A stretch of 64,000 bases of DNA. It comes from Sarcomyxa edulis (Eukaryota > Basidiomycota > Agaricomycetes > Agaricales > Mycenaceae). The stretch's first letter is position 1. Every line of letters begins with the position of its first letter. Location: NCBI GenBank assembly GCA_009761415.1, contig QUOL01000001.1, positions 3,782,001 to 3,846,000 of the forward strand, written 5' to 3'. Positions 11,767-22,936 of the stretch are shown here, one piece after another. The position numbers and the translations under genes were made by a program. The notes under the pieces were generated by a model. That model saw nothing but the letters and a program-made list of their open reading frames with translations, was not told where the DNA came from and did not search any database.

Positions 11767-13878
11767 ATGCTGGGCTCTCTACAACGATTAAATCGACACA
11801 TCTACCTCATCTCTAGGCCAAAGACCAGGTCTTATCACCCTTTACCTTTCCTCGGACTGGCGTACAAAAAAATGCCTTCCATTGCTACCTCGGAACCTGC
11901 AGTTGGTCAAACTAGACGTCATACGGACGACGTGGAAGATCTTAGTATTCAACCACCAGAGAAGAAAATACGTATCGAGGTGGAGCCTGCGATTGCTCCT
12001 GCGCTTGTGGCCAAGCCGACCAAGCATGCCGTCAGAAAGCAGAAGAAACGGATAGACAAAATGCATGCGCCGCCAGAACCGTACTCTACGGAGGATGTTT
12101 TATGGCATGAAGTGATCGACCTCTTGGGGAAAGAGCTGGTCGATGAGGCAGTCAAGGATCTTACGGAGTTAGACGCGCCCTTTGAACTTTACACTGAAGT
12201 TGTCTTGAAGATCACAGCTATATCTTCGAACGGTAAGCACGGCCTAAAATTACTTGGAAGGTATTGAAGATCATCGCTGTTTCATTCAGGTACTGGTCTT
12301 GGCATATCCCCAGAGCCTCTCCGTCCATGGGTAGTCGTCGTACCCTTCACATTACCGGGTGAAGAAGTTCGTGCCAAATTATACCGCCACGGACGAATGC
12401 ACTCCCTTGCCGATCTAGTCGAGGTGATCACCCCACACCCACTCCGTGATTCTAGTCGAATTCAATGCAAGTATTTCGGTACTTGTGCTGGGTGTCAATA
12501 TCAAGTTCGTGCAGCTCTCGTTGCGACTACATTCGTGTTTACAATAAATATCTAGATGCTCTCTTATGAAAAACAACTGGATCTCAAAAGAGATGTTATC
12601 GTTAAAGCATACAAAACATTCTCAGGTACGTCAGCAACGTCTGTACTACTACTCGAACTTGACCGTACTATTTCATCTGGTAGATCTCCCAGAATCGTCT
12701 GTTCCAACAGTAGACACCACACTTGCATCGCCATTACAATATGCTTACCGAACGAAAATTACACCCCATTTCGATCTACCTCCTGCCGCAAGAGCTCGCC
12801 ATAAAAGGAACGGACCGAACTCGAAGCCTCAGGCAGTAGCTGTTGCCTCAACTACCGAAAAGCCAGACTGGTTGAACATCGGCTTCAACAAGGTAGGAAC
12901 GAGGAATGTCCTAGACATCGAAGTGAGTACGTTCCGCCAGCCATCCTTGTCTAGTCCTGACTCTACTCGCAGGATTGTCCTATCGCTACACCTGTCCTGA
13001 ATGAGGGATACCGGGAAATACGTAAACAGATCATCGCGTTAGTTTCTGTTGTTCGTCCTTGTGTTTCCTGTGCTGACACAGAACATTGCAGGAACGCGAA
13101 CAACTATACCAAAGGGGTGACGCTCAGTCTAAGAGACTCCCTTGATACGTCAATTCCTCTGGCGTCGTCTTCAGACCTGAGCGACAAAATTTCGCCGACG
13201 CCTACCGAATCGGAAGATCCTGAACTGTCGAGCCTCTCTGGATTATTAGAGAAACACGTCTGCGTCTCTGACCAAAAAGCTCGAGTTCGTGAGAAGGTAG
13301 GAGACGTGATATTCGAATATGGGGCAAACTCGTTCTTCCAGAACAACAACTCTGTCCTGATTCCCCTGGTGGACTACGTTCGTGGTCGTATCCTTTCCTT
13401 CTCCGGTGATCCTCCTACCCATCTCGTGGACGCATACTGTGGCAGCGGGCTCTTCGCCATCAGCCTCTCGCCACACTTCAGCACCGTAGCGGGAATCGAA
13501 CTCAGCGACGAATCTATTCGTTCGGCTCGTCGTATAGTTGACCTTGAAATCAACAAGATACCCAAGGGAAAATGCACTTTCCACGCTGGAGATGCATCGA
13601 ACATCTTCGCTTCCGTCCGAGATTTCCCATCGGAGCAGACTGTAGTGCTGATCGATCCACCACGGAAAGGAACAGACGACGTGTTCCTCAAGCAGCTCTT
13701 AGAATTCAAGCCGAAGACTGTTGTGTACGTGAGTTGCAACGTGCACACGCAGGCGAGGGATATCGGGAAAATATTGAAGGACGAAGGGAGCAATTATGTG
13801 CTGGAGAGCTTGAAGGGGTTCGATTTATTCCCACAGACGGCGCATGTTGAGTCGGTCGCAGTACTGCGCTTGGCATGA
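11767..13878 (+). CDS. TRM2: tRNA (uracil-5-)-methyltransferase, TRM2 type
   Basis: SAM-dependent enzyme making 5-methyluridine at position 54 of the T-loop of tRNA. Six exons (11767-12232, 12290-12504, 12556-12625, 12684-12922, 12973-13037, 13092-13878) sum to 1,842 nt, a 613-residue protein. A KR-rich N-terminal region (KHAVRKQKKRIDK) is followed by a TRAM-like segment. The iron-sulfur-type cysteine block reads CKYFGTCAGCQYQMLSYEKQ. The central part has YAYRTKITPHFD and EDCPIATPVLNEGY. The methyltransferase core has the SAM loop HLVDAYCGSGLFAISLS, VVLIDPPRKGTDD, and the catalytic cysteine in VVYVSCNVHTQARDI. Residues 1-35 before a second in-frame ATG (11872) are rich in Arg, Ser and aromatic residues with no acidic residue, as in a mitochondrial presequence. 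Two start sites could therefore supply two compartments. Confidence 0.94.
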
Positions 13879-14402
13879 TTTTCAGCCACGAAAGGATCCC
13901 AGAATTTATTGATCGTCTATATTCTCTTCGAAAGAGTGCTTACTCGTCTATATGTGAGGTTCTATCCCTCGCTTTGGCTTCGCAAAACCTCGAACACTAT
14001 CTCAGTCCTCTCAACAGTGTATAGACACTCGTAGGCTGCAATGTCTCTGCAATATTCCTCAGGCCTCTGCCACCTAGCTTGCCCTAACCGATGACAGAAT
14101 GGGCGAGGTATAGATTTGGGCTCCAGCTTTCCCTAGTTTTGCGACGGGCTTGACTACCATTATCGATGCCGTCCAATCTTGACCTCGAGGTATATAAGAC
14201 GTCTAATATAGACAATCTATACGCTATCTTCAGCGAGTGGCAAAGGTGCCACTCAAAAGGGATGGTATGTCTAAAAATAGCTCCTGCCACCCACTTTTCT
14301 GACGCGCTATTCCTGTGTAGCTCAAATATTTGTCTTCCACCACAAACATCTGAAGCTTCAACTACATCTTCGTCATCTAGTTTTGAATATTTCTGATCTG
14401 AA
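13879..14402. other. Intergenic, TRM2-like to first WPGY gene
   Basis: About 520 bp. It holds the 3' flank of the TRM2-like gene and the 5' flank of the WPGY gene. A TATA-like string (tatataag) lies near 14191-14198, about 205 bp before the ATG. Nothing else was recognised. Confidence 0.4.
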
Positions 14403-15206
14403 ATGGCCTCCTTACCTTCCTCGTCTATTCTCCCCAAGTACGCTTCATCTACTTTCATTGATTATGGAGCATTCGCGAATTACTTCAATCAAAACGCATC
14501 GGCAAGCGCTGCTCCTGCTCCGGCCACCGCTTTCCTACAATATCAGGCTCTTCCTGGAAATGGATACAAGGAGGAATACGTCCCATGCCCCACCTTCAAC
14601 CACAGACTCAACAGACCGACTGGTCACCTTATGGTGACGTTCGAATCAATCGAGACCGCCACAAAGAAAACGATCACATGCAATGGGACGTCAATGAAGC
14701 AATGTCTCGATGGAACGGGCCTACTTGATCCCGACACGCATTTGTTTAGCGCCCTCCGTGACACAGGAAAAGAATCTGTCGTTTTCATTCTAACGGTGAG
14801 TCTCACTTCGTGTTGTGCTACGTTGACTTCTACTGATATTTATCTACAGTGGCCTGGATATCCTATGATGCGAACCGTTTTCTCGATCTATGGCCGGAGT
14901 GGTCTTAAAACTCGTGCAGAGTTGGCCTTTGCCATTTGCAGAATGTTTCAAGAATTTATCCAGGCACGTTCTCATAATCGGAGGGATAGGAGCTTATATT
15001 GACTCTGGATATCGTTTTAGAGAGTTTGCGTCATGCCAAGCAGGGAACCACGATGGCGCATTGGCGTTGACGGGATTACTTTCGAGAGACTGAGATTGGC
15101 GGGATTCTGGAATGTAGAGGACGACATCTGGCAAGCTTCCGTACGCGTCAACAACGAGCTGCCACAGCCTGTAATGTCAGAAGATCAGCTAGGCTCTCTT
15201 GGCTAA
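14403..15206 (+). CDS. Uncharacterised WPGY-family protein, copy 1
   Basis: Function unknown. Three exons (14403-14795, 14850-14963, 15021-15206) give 693 nt and 230 residues. The N-terminal third is Ser/Ala/Tyr-rich (SASAAPAPATAF). The conserved core begins near residue 70 with RPTGHLMVTFESIETATKK and DTHLFSALRDTGKESVVFIL. Exon 2 opens exactly at WPGYPMMRTVFSIYG and closes at CRMFQEFIQ. Exon 3 has IGVDGITFERLRLAGFWN and DDIWQASVRV. The same order (WPGY, short helix ending E-I/F-x-R/Q, then G-V-D/E-G, L-R-L, D-x-x-TWQ/IWQ) recurs in the proteins at 58878-59828 and 61650-62128, with introns at the same two places. No signal peptide or membrane segment is visible. Intron 2 starts with GC instead of GT (14964); the only nearby GT donor leads to an early stop. 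Confidence 0.75.
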
Positions 15207-15557
15207 TCTCCTGCCACCGGGATCAATCCTCCCCGACGCCACTGTGCCTATCGTCAGAATTTTACGACCGAGTCCGCTGTCTTATCTCAATATATAGTAA
15301 TGTACCCGATCTTGATTAAAAGGAGACACCATGCCACTATCCTTCAGAACCGATTCCCCATATTATCTCGACCCCTTCAGCGATGACCAGACTATGTAAA
15401 CGAGACGAGAGTGTACCGGATCGATACTGAGATGAAGAACATCGATTTGCAAAGTTCCAGGATTCGAATTTCATTGTCTGATTTGACGGGATATAATCTG
15501 GTTCACGATTCGTGAGACGAACATATTAGCCAACGGCTCATACTGATATAACCTGGT
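15207..15557. other. Convergent intergenic region
   Basis: About 350 bp between the 3' ends of the first WPGY gene and the NAD kinase gene. No open frame with family features and no repeat was seen. It presumably holds both 3' UTRs. Confidence 0.4.
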
Positions 15558-18446
15558 TCATGCGTCGCTATCACTCGGATTACTGTCACTCTCATCCTGG
15601 CCCCAAACAGCAAAAGCTCGATGACCATGACTATCTGGTGAATGACTTCTATGGTGGCTCCGATTCCTCGAATACATCATATTCGTGGCGGTAGGCGTCT
15701 GTGGATTGTCCATGTCATGATCGCGGTCCATTGTAATCCTGCTCCGTCCATTTGAAGTAGGTTTTTTGGAGCAGATGTCGTCGCGGGTACCTATTTGGGC
15801 GGAGTCCATAGTCGTAGTCATGGAATCGTTCGAGGACGCTGAGCCACTCGGTGAAGGTAGTGCGGCAAATACTGCATGCGGTGGAGATATGATAGGAGGA
15901 TGAAATTGAGGACCTGCATAGCGACCAGGAGTATTGATTCCAGATCGCGTCCGAGACCTTGAACGAGATTTGGACTTCAATCGGTTATTTCTTAATGCAA
16001 TGACGGCGGCTTCAGCGGTTATCCTGTGTAATCGGTCGGTCTCAACCACTTCAATCACTTTCTCCCGTCCTAAGGCCTCGTCTTGAGCAGTCTGGATGTT
16101 ACTGACCATTGCAGCTTTCAAGGCTGCCTCTGGCGATGAATCGTCGATATCAAATGTTTCGGCTTCTTCTTGGTCTTCCATGAAAGGTGCCGTCCCGCGC
16201 TTGGATCGCTTCTTGGGTTTTGAAAGGCCCTCCTCGATGAACACGAACGATTTCTGACGCTCACGTTCATTCCATTTGAGGGTTCGAGAGATAGCATGGA
16301 ACCAATCAGTGGACTGTTTATCCGCGCACACGGTTGGGAAGGGGTATTTTGAGGCGCTAATTCTAATGTGATCTCCCTCTGAAGAAGTGAAACGAACATA
16401 TCAGTTGTGAGTGCGTATCTTGAAAGACATGTCATAACGTACGTTTGAGTTCTACACGCCCACGACCATCAAAGGAAGCCCATGCAGAGCTCCGGGAATT
16501 GAGAGGGACACATATACGTAGTTCCATGCTGTCAGGTAGTAACATAGGCCGGAAAGAAAGGGTATGCGGGCATATGGGGGTGATGAGAAGAGCCGTTATT
16601 TCTGGATGTACCAGTGATCCACCCGCAGACAACTGTCATCAGATAGCGTTAAGCTGATCTACGTCGAAAAAATAGAATTATGAGGTAGACTTACTGAGTA
16701 AGCAGTTGATCCAGTTGGAGTAGAGACAGTGAGCCCATCTGCTTGAACCGTCGTCAGGTGATGCTCATCCCCTGCCCAATTAAATTAGGAACGTCGTTAT
16801 GAACTAATGAAAATGGGTATGCACACACCGAATAATTCCAAGAGACTGACATACGAACTTTGGCCACGATCGACCACTAGATCATTCAAGACTTCAAAGG
16901 TCTCGACGGGCCGTGTCGTGAGACACATTACCTCCTTGGCCTTGGCCTTCCCGGGGGTTTCTGACGAGTTGAATTCTCCGGACCATCCACCTTCAAGAGC
17001 CTCCCAGCCTCCCTTTTCAACATTTTTCATCATGATCTCTCCCGTTTCACCTTTCTTGACCGCTTTTTGACATTTTCCGGAGTCGTTGGCGACTGCACGA
17101 TATACTGTGCACGTGAATCGCATGCGTAAATTTACGCGGATACCAGAATCAATGGCCGAGTCCATCACGCTCTCAAGATCCGCAAAATCGAAGTTAGTCA
17201 GAAAGCCCAAAGAGCCCGAGGCGAAAGGGAGCACTGGCGGTACGACGCGCTGGAAAAGCGATGATGTAAATAGCACAGTGCCGTCTCCTCCGAGCTAATG
17301 GAAAATTGTATGAGAAACAATGTCATGAACTCCTTCATGAGAAAGAGGCAAGGACTGACCGTCACGACGAAGTCGAATAGATGGGGGCTATGGCGGCACA
17401 TGTCACTTGTCCAATATCGTAACTGACCCTCCTCGCGTCTATGGACGTCTTCTCTGCTTCTCGAAACAGATGCCACGGAAGAGATAGAATTACTACTGGA
17501 TGCCTGGCGACGAGGAAAGGGAACAAATAGCTCTGGGTGATCGCGCTCGATACCGTCTGCATCGAAACGCCGAGAATGTCTAAGCTGGCTATCTACGTAA
17601 CTATATCTGGCATCAGAAGCATGGCGAGAATGAAGAATTTCGGAGTAGAGAGACTTACACCACAAGTCCACGCTCGTGACCCGCCCGGGGCTTGAGCATG
17701 AGGTAAAGAGCAATTTGCCGAGTAAGCTTGATTAATCTGTTATCTCTAGCTTTCGTGACGATTAAGACGCTCCGGATGTTGGAACGGACACGAGTGCGAC
17801 CTAGGAGCACGAGAAGATAAGAGGCTCAAGCCATTAGAAGATGCCGTAAGCACTGACCGAGCTGCCTGGACATCTCTCTGACGCAAACCGCTGTCTCAGC
17901 CAATTGCTTTGTCAAGCTGGGCCCGAGATCTCCATCCTCTTCAAACGTCGACGCCGTCGCCGAAGGAAAAGGTACCATTCCAGAGACGTGGCCGTTGGAA
18001 TTGGTCCCGGGGAGATGGTGCCCGTTTTGTAGTGCTTTCGCAACACCAAGACCAAGACCACCATCGGATTCCTGGAGGTTTTTTTTGCGTAGGCATTCAG
18101 TCAAAGAGGCGCCTTTTTCAAGACAAGAGTGAACGAAGCAGGGTGAATTTACAGGCTTCTCGTGAGGGTGATTGAACATCGGAGGGTCTGAAACAGGTAG
18201 TGGAATCGAAGTTGTCGAGTCAAGTACTGGGGTGGCATTTTGTTCAAGAACGATACCGGGAGCCCAATTGTCGCTAGATTGATCGATATGGAGCGATGAT
18301 ATGACAGGTCTACTCTCTTTCCGCAATAACGAAGGTCGGATTGTTGGATCCTTAGATACTAAGGGTGTACTTGGAGGATTGGAGAACGTATCTCTGTCCG
18401 GAGACATAAGTGAGCCAGGCACAAGAGATACAGGCATGGCCGGCAT
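15558..18446 (-). CDS. UTR1: NAD+ kinase (ATP-NAD kinase, Utr1/Pos5 family)
   Basis: Phosphorylates NAD+ (or NADH) to NADP(H). The long N-terminal extension (about 200 residues, Ser/Pro-rich, low complexity) ends in SLTKQLAETAVCVREMSRQL. The catalytic part gives HSPHLFDFVVT joined to LGGDGTVLFTSSLFQ, the GGDG nucleotide-binding motif, then FASGSLGFLTNFDF. Later blocks are VLNDLVVDRGQSSYVSLLEL, VQADGLTVSTPTGSTAYSLS, SAGGSLVHPEITALLITPIC and PHTLSFRPMLLPDSMEL. The C-terminal part (KYPFPTVCADKQSTDWFHAI, then LKWNERERQK) is followed by a variable Arg/Ser-rich tail of about 170 residues. The start at 18446 is the first ATG of the open N-terminal exon. The extension resembles that of fungal cytosolic NAD kinases, but an alternative, more distal 5' exon cannot be excluded. 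Confidence 0.92.
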
Positions 18447-20311
18447 GGAATTTCGACCAAAGAGAGGTCCATAGGCGATGGTCTGGACGAAAACGATCTT
18501 TCAAAGATTTCCCAAATTAGTACCGACGATCATCGGGCCACGTGCTGCCACGTGCGGTCTGGCCCGTGGCTCACTTCCGATCGCTCTCGCTTCGATTCGA
18601 ACACGCCGTCGGGCAAGTATGTCGCCACTTCCAACATTGTCATTCTTCAAAACCACTCTACGCTTGCACAGGATAAAGGGAGGTCACCAGTATTCCACTG
18701 CTTAATTCCAAAACGTGAATTTCGGAGGGGGTTACGCGGTTTCCGAATGCGATCTCCCTCGACCTTGCAGGCAGTGATGGAGGGTCCAGTGTGTCGCAAT
18801 TTGTGGGGATTAACACGATATATCCTGGTAGGACAGTCACTATCAGTGGTGGCTTCGATCTCAAGTTGGAAAATGGTGAGAACGTCGTTGAGGCTTCTTC
18901 TGCCCGTTCAAATTACTGATAGAATATGGTATAACTACCTCGTTTTCTCATCATCTTCTATCCCGCACGTTTTGTGAACCTATGGGACGATTAATCCATA
19001 TCACGGATCAGCCCATAGATGTGCCTTCTCACTTCCCAAAAGACTCTCGTGTGCCCGAAATTTGCCAAACGCCACTCCGCAGTAGTCGAAATACAAGTTC
19101 ATCCTACGCGGAACGACCTCTCAAACTGCCTGGTAGTTATTCACACTCGGCCTCTAGAAATTGTGCAATGCACGCAGTCGAGTCTCACGCGGGATAATTT
19201 GAGATCGTTCGTACCTTGACCTGTTTAGTGACACTATCTACTGACATAACCGTCGTAGAATTCCTTCGCGTTCTAATCCACATTCGTGAAGTCTCGTCGA
19301 GGTGGTGGTGGCCGAACTCCCTCTTGCGGCCTCTCCTCAAGATGTCGACTGTAAGAAGCTTAGCATCCTATAAGCTATATCAAGCACATCATGTCGAATC
19401 ACATGTATATACTAGTGACTTCTATGCTATGGTTCTACATAAACGCGTAGTTGCTGATAATAGTCTTGCGAGAGGAAGCTCTACGGATACTTACATAGAT
19501 AGTCCCCGAGGACATGTCCCGCGTTCGTTGATTGGGAGAGCTCATGAGACGAAAGTCCGAAAATCTAGAGCCGGCGGGCAATCTCAACGGATCATGTCCA
19601 TCTATCTCATCTAGTCACATTGTAAATTGCGACCTTCGCAGAGAAACCAGCGGTATGCTTGAAGTTAGACTGTACCAGTATAACTACGAAACTCCTATTC
19701 TGCTCCTATTTGAATTTTAGGAGAAAGCCATATAGGAGATAATCAGGAAGTAAATTAACAGGGGCCGTAGGCTCTTCCACCGGCGGCAAAGAGTGTATGC
19801 AGAAGCTTCACGATGTGATATGAGGTATCTCGGAGGTATATATTTAGCCGGCGGCTGCTGTCGCTGCGGGTGGTTGTTGTCTTATAGCCTTGACACCAAA
19901 TAACGCGTCCTCCCATCAAAATTTTTTCGATCGTTCACATCGTGCGACGTGACACCGACGTCGATCTCCATCTCATCTTGATTCTCGACAAAATACGCGC
20001 CCAGTGAAGCGTAGTCAGGCCATCTCTGAAGTATACACATCTCCTAGTTTTTCGAGAGGAGAAATATAGGAGAAAATGCGACGAAGATTTCTCCTTAAAA
20101 TCGTCGGATGGAACCAATTTGGCTTTCCGGAGGCAGTGTATCTGAGACTTTTCGTAAGTCCTCGGAGGTAATGGAGACGTGTCCTGGAGTATAAATTCTC
20201 GTCGGTTTCGTCGGTAATTCTCCACCCAAGTCCAACCCACTCGGCACTCATATTCAGCACTCACACTCATCACCACTGAACCACTTCACTAAAAAGACTC
20301 AAAACACTGCC
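18447..20311. other. Intergenic, 1.9 kb, no confident gene
   Basis: Several open stretches of 60-140 codons exist but none has a family signature or plausible splicing. One reading on the + strand near 18730-18920 (…FVGINTIYPGRTVTISGGFD…) looks protein-like for about 65 codons yet has no start and stops in frame; it may be a gene relic. The last 150 bp belong to the promoter of the CBM20 gene. Confidence 0.35.
20190..20196 (+). promoter_or_regulatory. Candidate TATA box of the CBM20 gene
   Basis: A TATAAAT string lies 122 bp upstream of the ATG at 20312. The intervening leader is C/A-rich with many CACTCA-type pyrimidine steps, as is usual for fungal transcription starts. Position and sequence fit a core promoter; this is inference only. 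Confidence 0.45.
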
Positions 20312-21755
20312 ATGATAGCATCATTGGCACTCGTCTCGCTACTCGCTTCTTCGGCCTTGGCTGGCCCTTTCTCTCCCGTTGAGAAGAGAGCCACAGTTTC
20401 TGTTCACTTCACAGAGACAGCCGTTACGACATATGGAGAGGTCAGTTTCAAATCGTTTCACCCTTCGACCATTCTTGTTTACTTCCACCTTTTCAGAACA
20501 TCTTCATTGCCGGTAGCATTCCTGCCTTAGGCAACTGGGCGCCATCCTCGTCAGTTGCATTGGATTCCGCCAATTACCCTAACTGGGATGTCACACTCGA
20601 CCTACCCGCAAACACGACCTTCCAATACAAATTTATTCGCAAAGAATCAGATGGCAGAGTACGCACCCATATTTTTATTTCTTTTAGCTGGCTGTTCTAA
20701 TATACCGCGCTCACAGATTGTCTGGGAAAACGATCCGAATCGGTCATACACCACCGGTGCTTCTGGGTCTGCCAACGTAACTTCCTCTTTCAATGGGCCT
20801 CGTGGATCAAGCAGCTCTAGTTCCTCAGTATCTGCATCTAGCTCCGCCTCCGCTTCAGTCTCTGCCAGCTCTTCAGCCCCTAGTGCGCAAAGCTCTGGTT
20901 CAGTGACTGCCATGTTCTCGGAGCAAGCAACCACCTACTTTGGTGAGAACATCTACCTTGTCGGAAGTCTCTCTATCCTCGGTACTTGGAACACTAACAA
21001 CGCCGTGAGTACAATTTGTAACTCTTCATGCGATTATTTGTTCTGATTGTTTTATCCGATTTAGATTCTTCTCTCGTCTGCAAACTACCCCACTTGGACC
21101 ACAAACGTCTCGTTACCTGCCAACACCACGTTCCAATTCAAATTCATCCGCAAGGCACCTGATGGTTCTATCACCTGGGAGAACGACCCTAACCGTCAGG
21201 CGACCACCCCTGCTTCTGGCAACTTTGTCTACCGTTCGTCGTTCAATGGTCCTGCCGTGTCTGCCTCCGGTTCTGCTTCTGCTTCCTCTTCTGCATCTGT
21301 CTCTGCCAGCTCTGTCAGCTCATCTGCGTCTGCAAGCCAGAGTGCCGGGACTGTGTCTGCTACATTCTATGAGAACGCGACTACCAACTTTGGCCAAAAC
21401 ATCTACATCGTTGGTAGCATTGGCGCTCTAGGGAACTGGAACACTGACAACGCCGTGAGTATTATGTTTATCTGCTGCTCCAAACAATATAACTAATCGC
21501 GTTGCCCTATTCCAGATTCTTCTCTCGTCTGCTTCATACCCCACATGGAAGAAAACTCTCACTCTTCCCGCGAACACGAACTTCCAGTTCAAATTCATTC
21601 GCAAGGAGTCTGACGGAAGAGTCACCTGGGAGAATGATCCTAACCGTCAAGCCACTACCCCTGCCTCTGGCGACTTTGTTTACACCTCGTCCTTCAATGG
21701 CCCGGCTGTTTCTGCCTCGTCGTCGGGTGTCGCACCCAGCTCCAGTAGCGCATAA
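20312..21755 (+). CDS. Secreted protein with three tandem starch-binding (CBM20-like) modules
   Basis: Probably binds starch or glycogen-like glucan outside the cell. Five exons (20312-20440, 20497-20658, 20717-21004, 21065-21454, 21516-21755) sum to 1,209 nt, 402 residues; all four introns are phase 0. Residues 1-18 are a signal peptide ([18 protein letters not shown]), followed by PFSPVEKR, a likely Kex2 site. Three modules follow. Each has the block order VSVHF/VTAMF/VSATF, TTYGENIFIAGS or equivalent, LGNW or [16 protein letters not shown] and ITWENDPNR: the usual CBM20 tryptophans and the WENDPN binding site. Ser/Ala-rich linkers of about 25-30 residues ([20 protein letters not shown]) separate the modules. 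No glucoamylase, amylase or LPMO domain is present. The two later modules are closest to each other, indicating internal duplication with introns. The neighbour at 25727-28136 is a GH13 alpha-glucosidase. Confidence 0.9.
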
Positions 21756-21926
21756 AAACGCGGGATATTTTTCTAGTAGTGCTTAGATATATACCTTTTT
21801 TTCGCGCGTGATACCCAAATATACTTGTGTTCATTTCACTACCTTTCTGTTTGAGTTCGTTCGCAATTACGCAAGCAAACCTGACCTTTTCGATTCTTAT
21901 TTCTCGTTCCCTTCCTTCTCTGAACA

Positions 21927-22320
21927 TCCTTCCTATTTTACTGACCTAATCAATCCCTCAGCGCCGCTCATTCCCTCCAACTCCTCAAATCCCTAGAGTC
22001 TATGGTAAACTTGCTCTTTGAGCTGAAATACCTCGAATATTTCCTGTCTTTCCAACTCGAGAGTGTAGCCAATTTTTTCAAGACAAAAAGGAAAGCCAAA
22101 AAGGCAATTCCATTGATCATGTGTCCTTCCTATTTTACTGACCTAATCAATCCCTCAGCGCCGCTCATTCCCTCCAACTGCTCAAATTCCTAGAGTCTAT
22201 GGTAAACTTGCTCTTTGAGCTGAAATACCTCGAATATTTCCTGTCTTTCCAACTCGAGAGTGTAGCTAATTTTTTCAAGACAAAAAGGAAAGCCAAAAAG
22301 CCAATTCCATTGATCATGTG
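21927..22320. repeat. Direct tandem duplication, two copies of 197 bp
   Basis: The unit starting tccttcctattttactgacc at 21927 is repeated from 22124, and the second copy ends about 22320. The copies differ at only a handful of bases (for example ctcctcaaatccc against ctgctcaaattcc, and tagcc against tagct), so the duplication is recent. It lies just 3' of the CBM20 gene and has no coding features of its own. Confidence 0.9.
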
Positions 22321-22766
22321 TATCTACGACTACTAGATTTTCCATACCACTTCTCCTTCGAGCATACAAATGCTGTCACAAGGAAAAGTAGACGAGGAAA
22401 GGGTTTCAAAAATTGCCGAAAGCCGAAGCTAACAGACGGGTTCGGATGTGTAATTTGCAATCAGCAAAAACTGTGCTTCGGTAGAAACCTCACTAGCGAC
22501 AGTACGAGCCCGAGCACAAGAGATGAAGAACAAAAACGACCTTGGGCGACTTTATATAGTTTTTGGAGGTGTGCACGGACCACCTGTGCATCCCGGTGAA
22601 TCCTGATGGCGACGGCTTCTCGAAAATACAAAGTACTGTCGATCAATCTCTTTCCGATCTCTTTCTGTCTTTTGTACGTCTTACCGTATTTTGTCGTCCC
22701 AATGCTGGGTTGAAGCTTTTCTGGCTCGTGGGAGGCATCCTTGATACCAAGATGTTACCCGTTTGA
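22321..22766. other. Intergenic between CBM20 gene and the DLH pair
   Basis: About 450 bp. Short open stretches on both strands have no recognisable domain. Nothing further could be supported. Confidence 0.35.
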
Positions 22767-22936
22767 AATTTACACGGTACGTAGGTATGCCAAACTTTGG
22801 GTACTCGTCCCATGACTAAACTTATATATGCAGTGACACTGTGTACATATAGATCTTCCAATAATAAACATGCTCTCAATCCGAGTGACTACATATGCAA
22901 CGCTTCCTACTAGGTATCTTCCCACTCGTATTTACC

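Noticed and set aside
18690..18920. Protein-like stretch with FVGINTIYPGRTVTISGG
   Set aside because: Only about 65 codons without start and with no flanking exon that could be spliced; mentioned as a possible relic only.
22895..22936. Upstream in-frame ATG adding a hydrophobic leader to the first DLH protein
   Set aside because: Not shared by the tandem copy, and the family starts at the MSAP methionine; secretion is not expected for this family.
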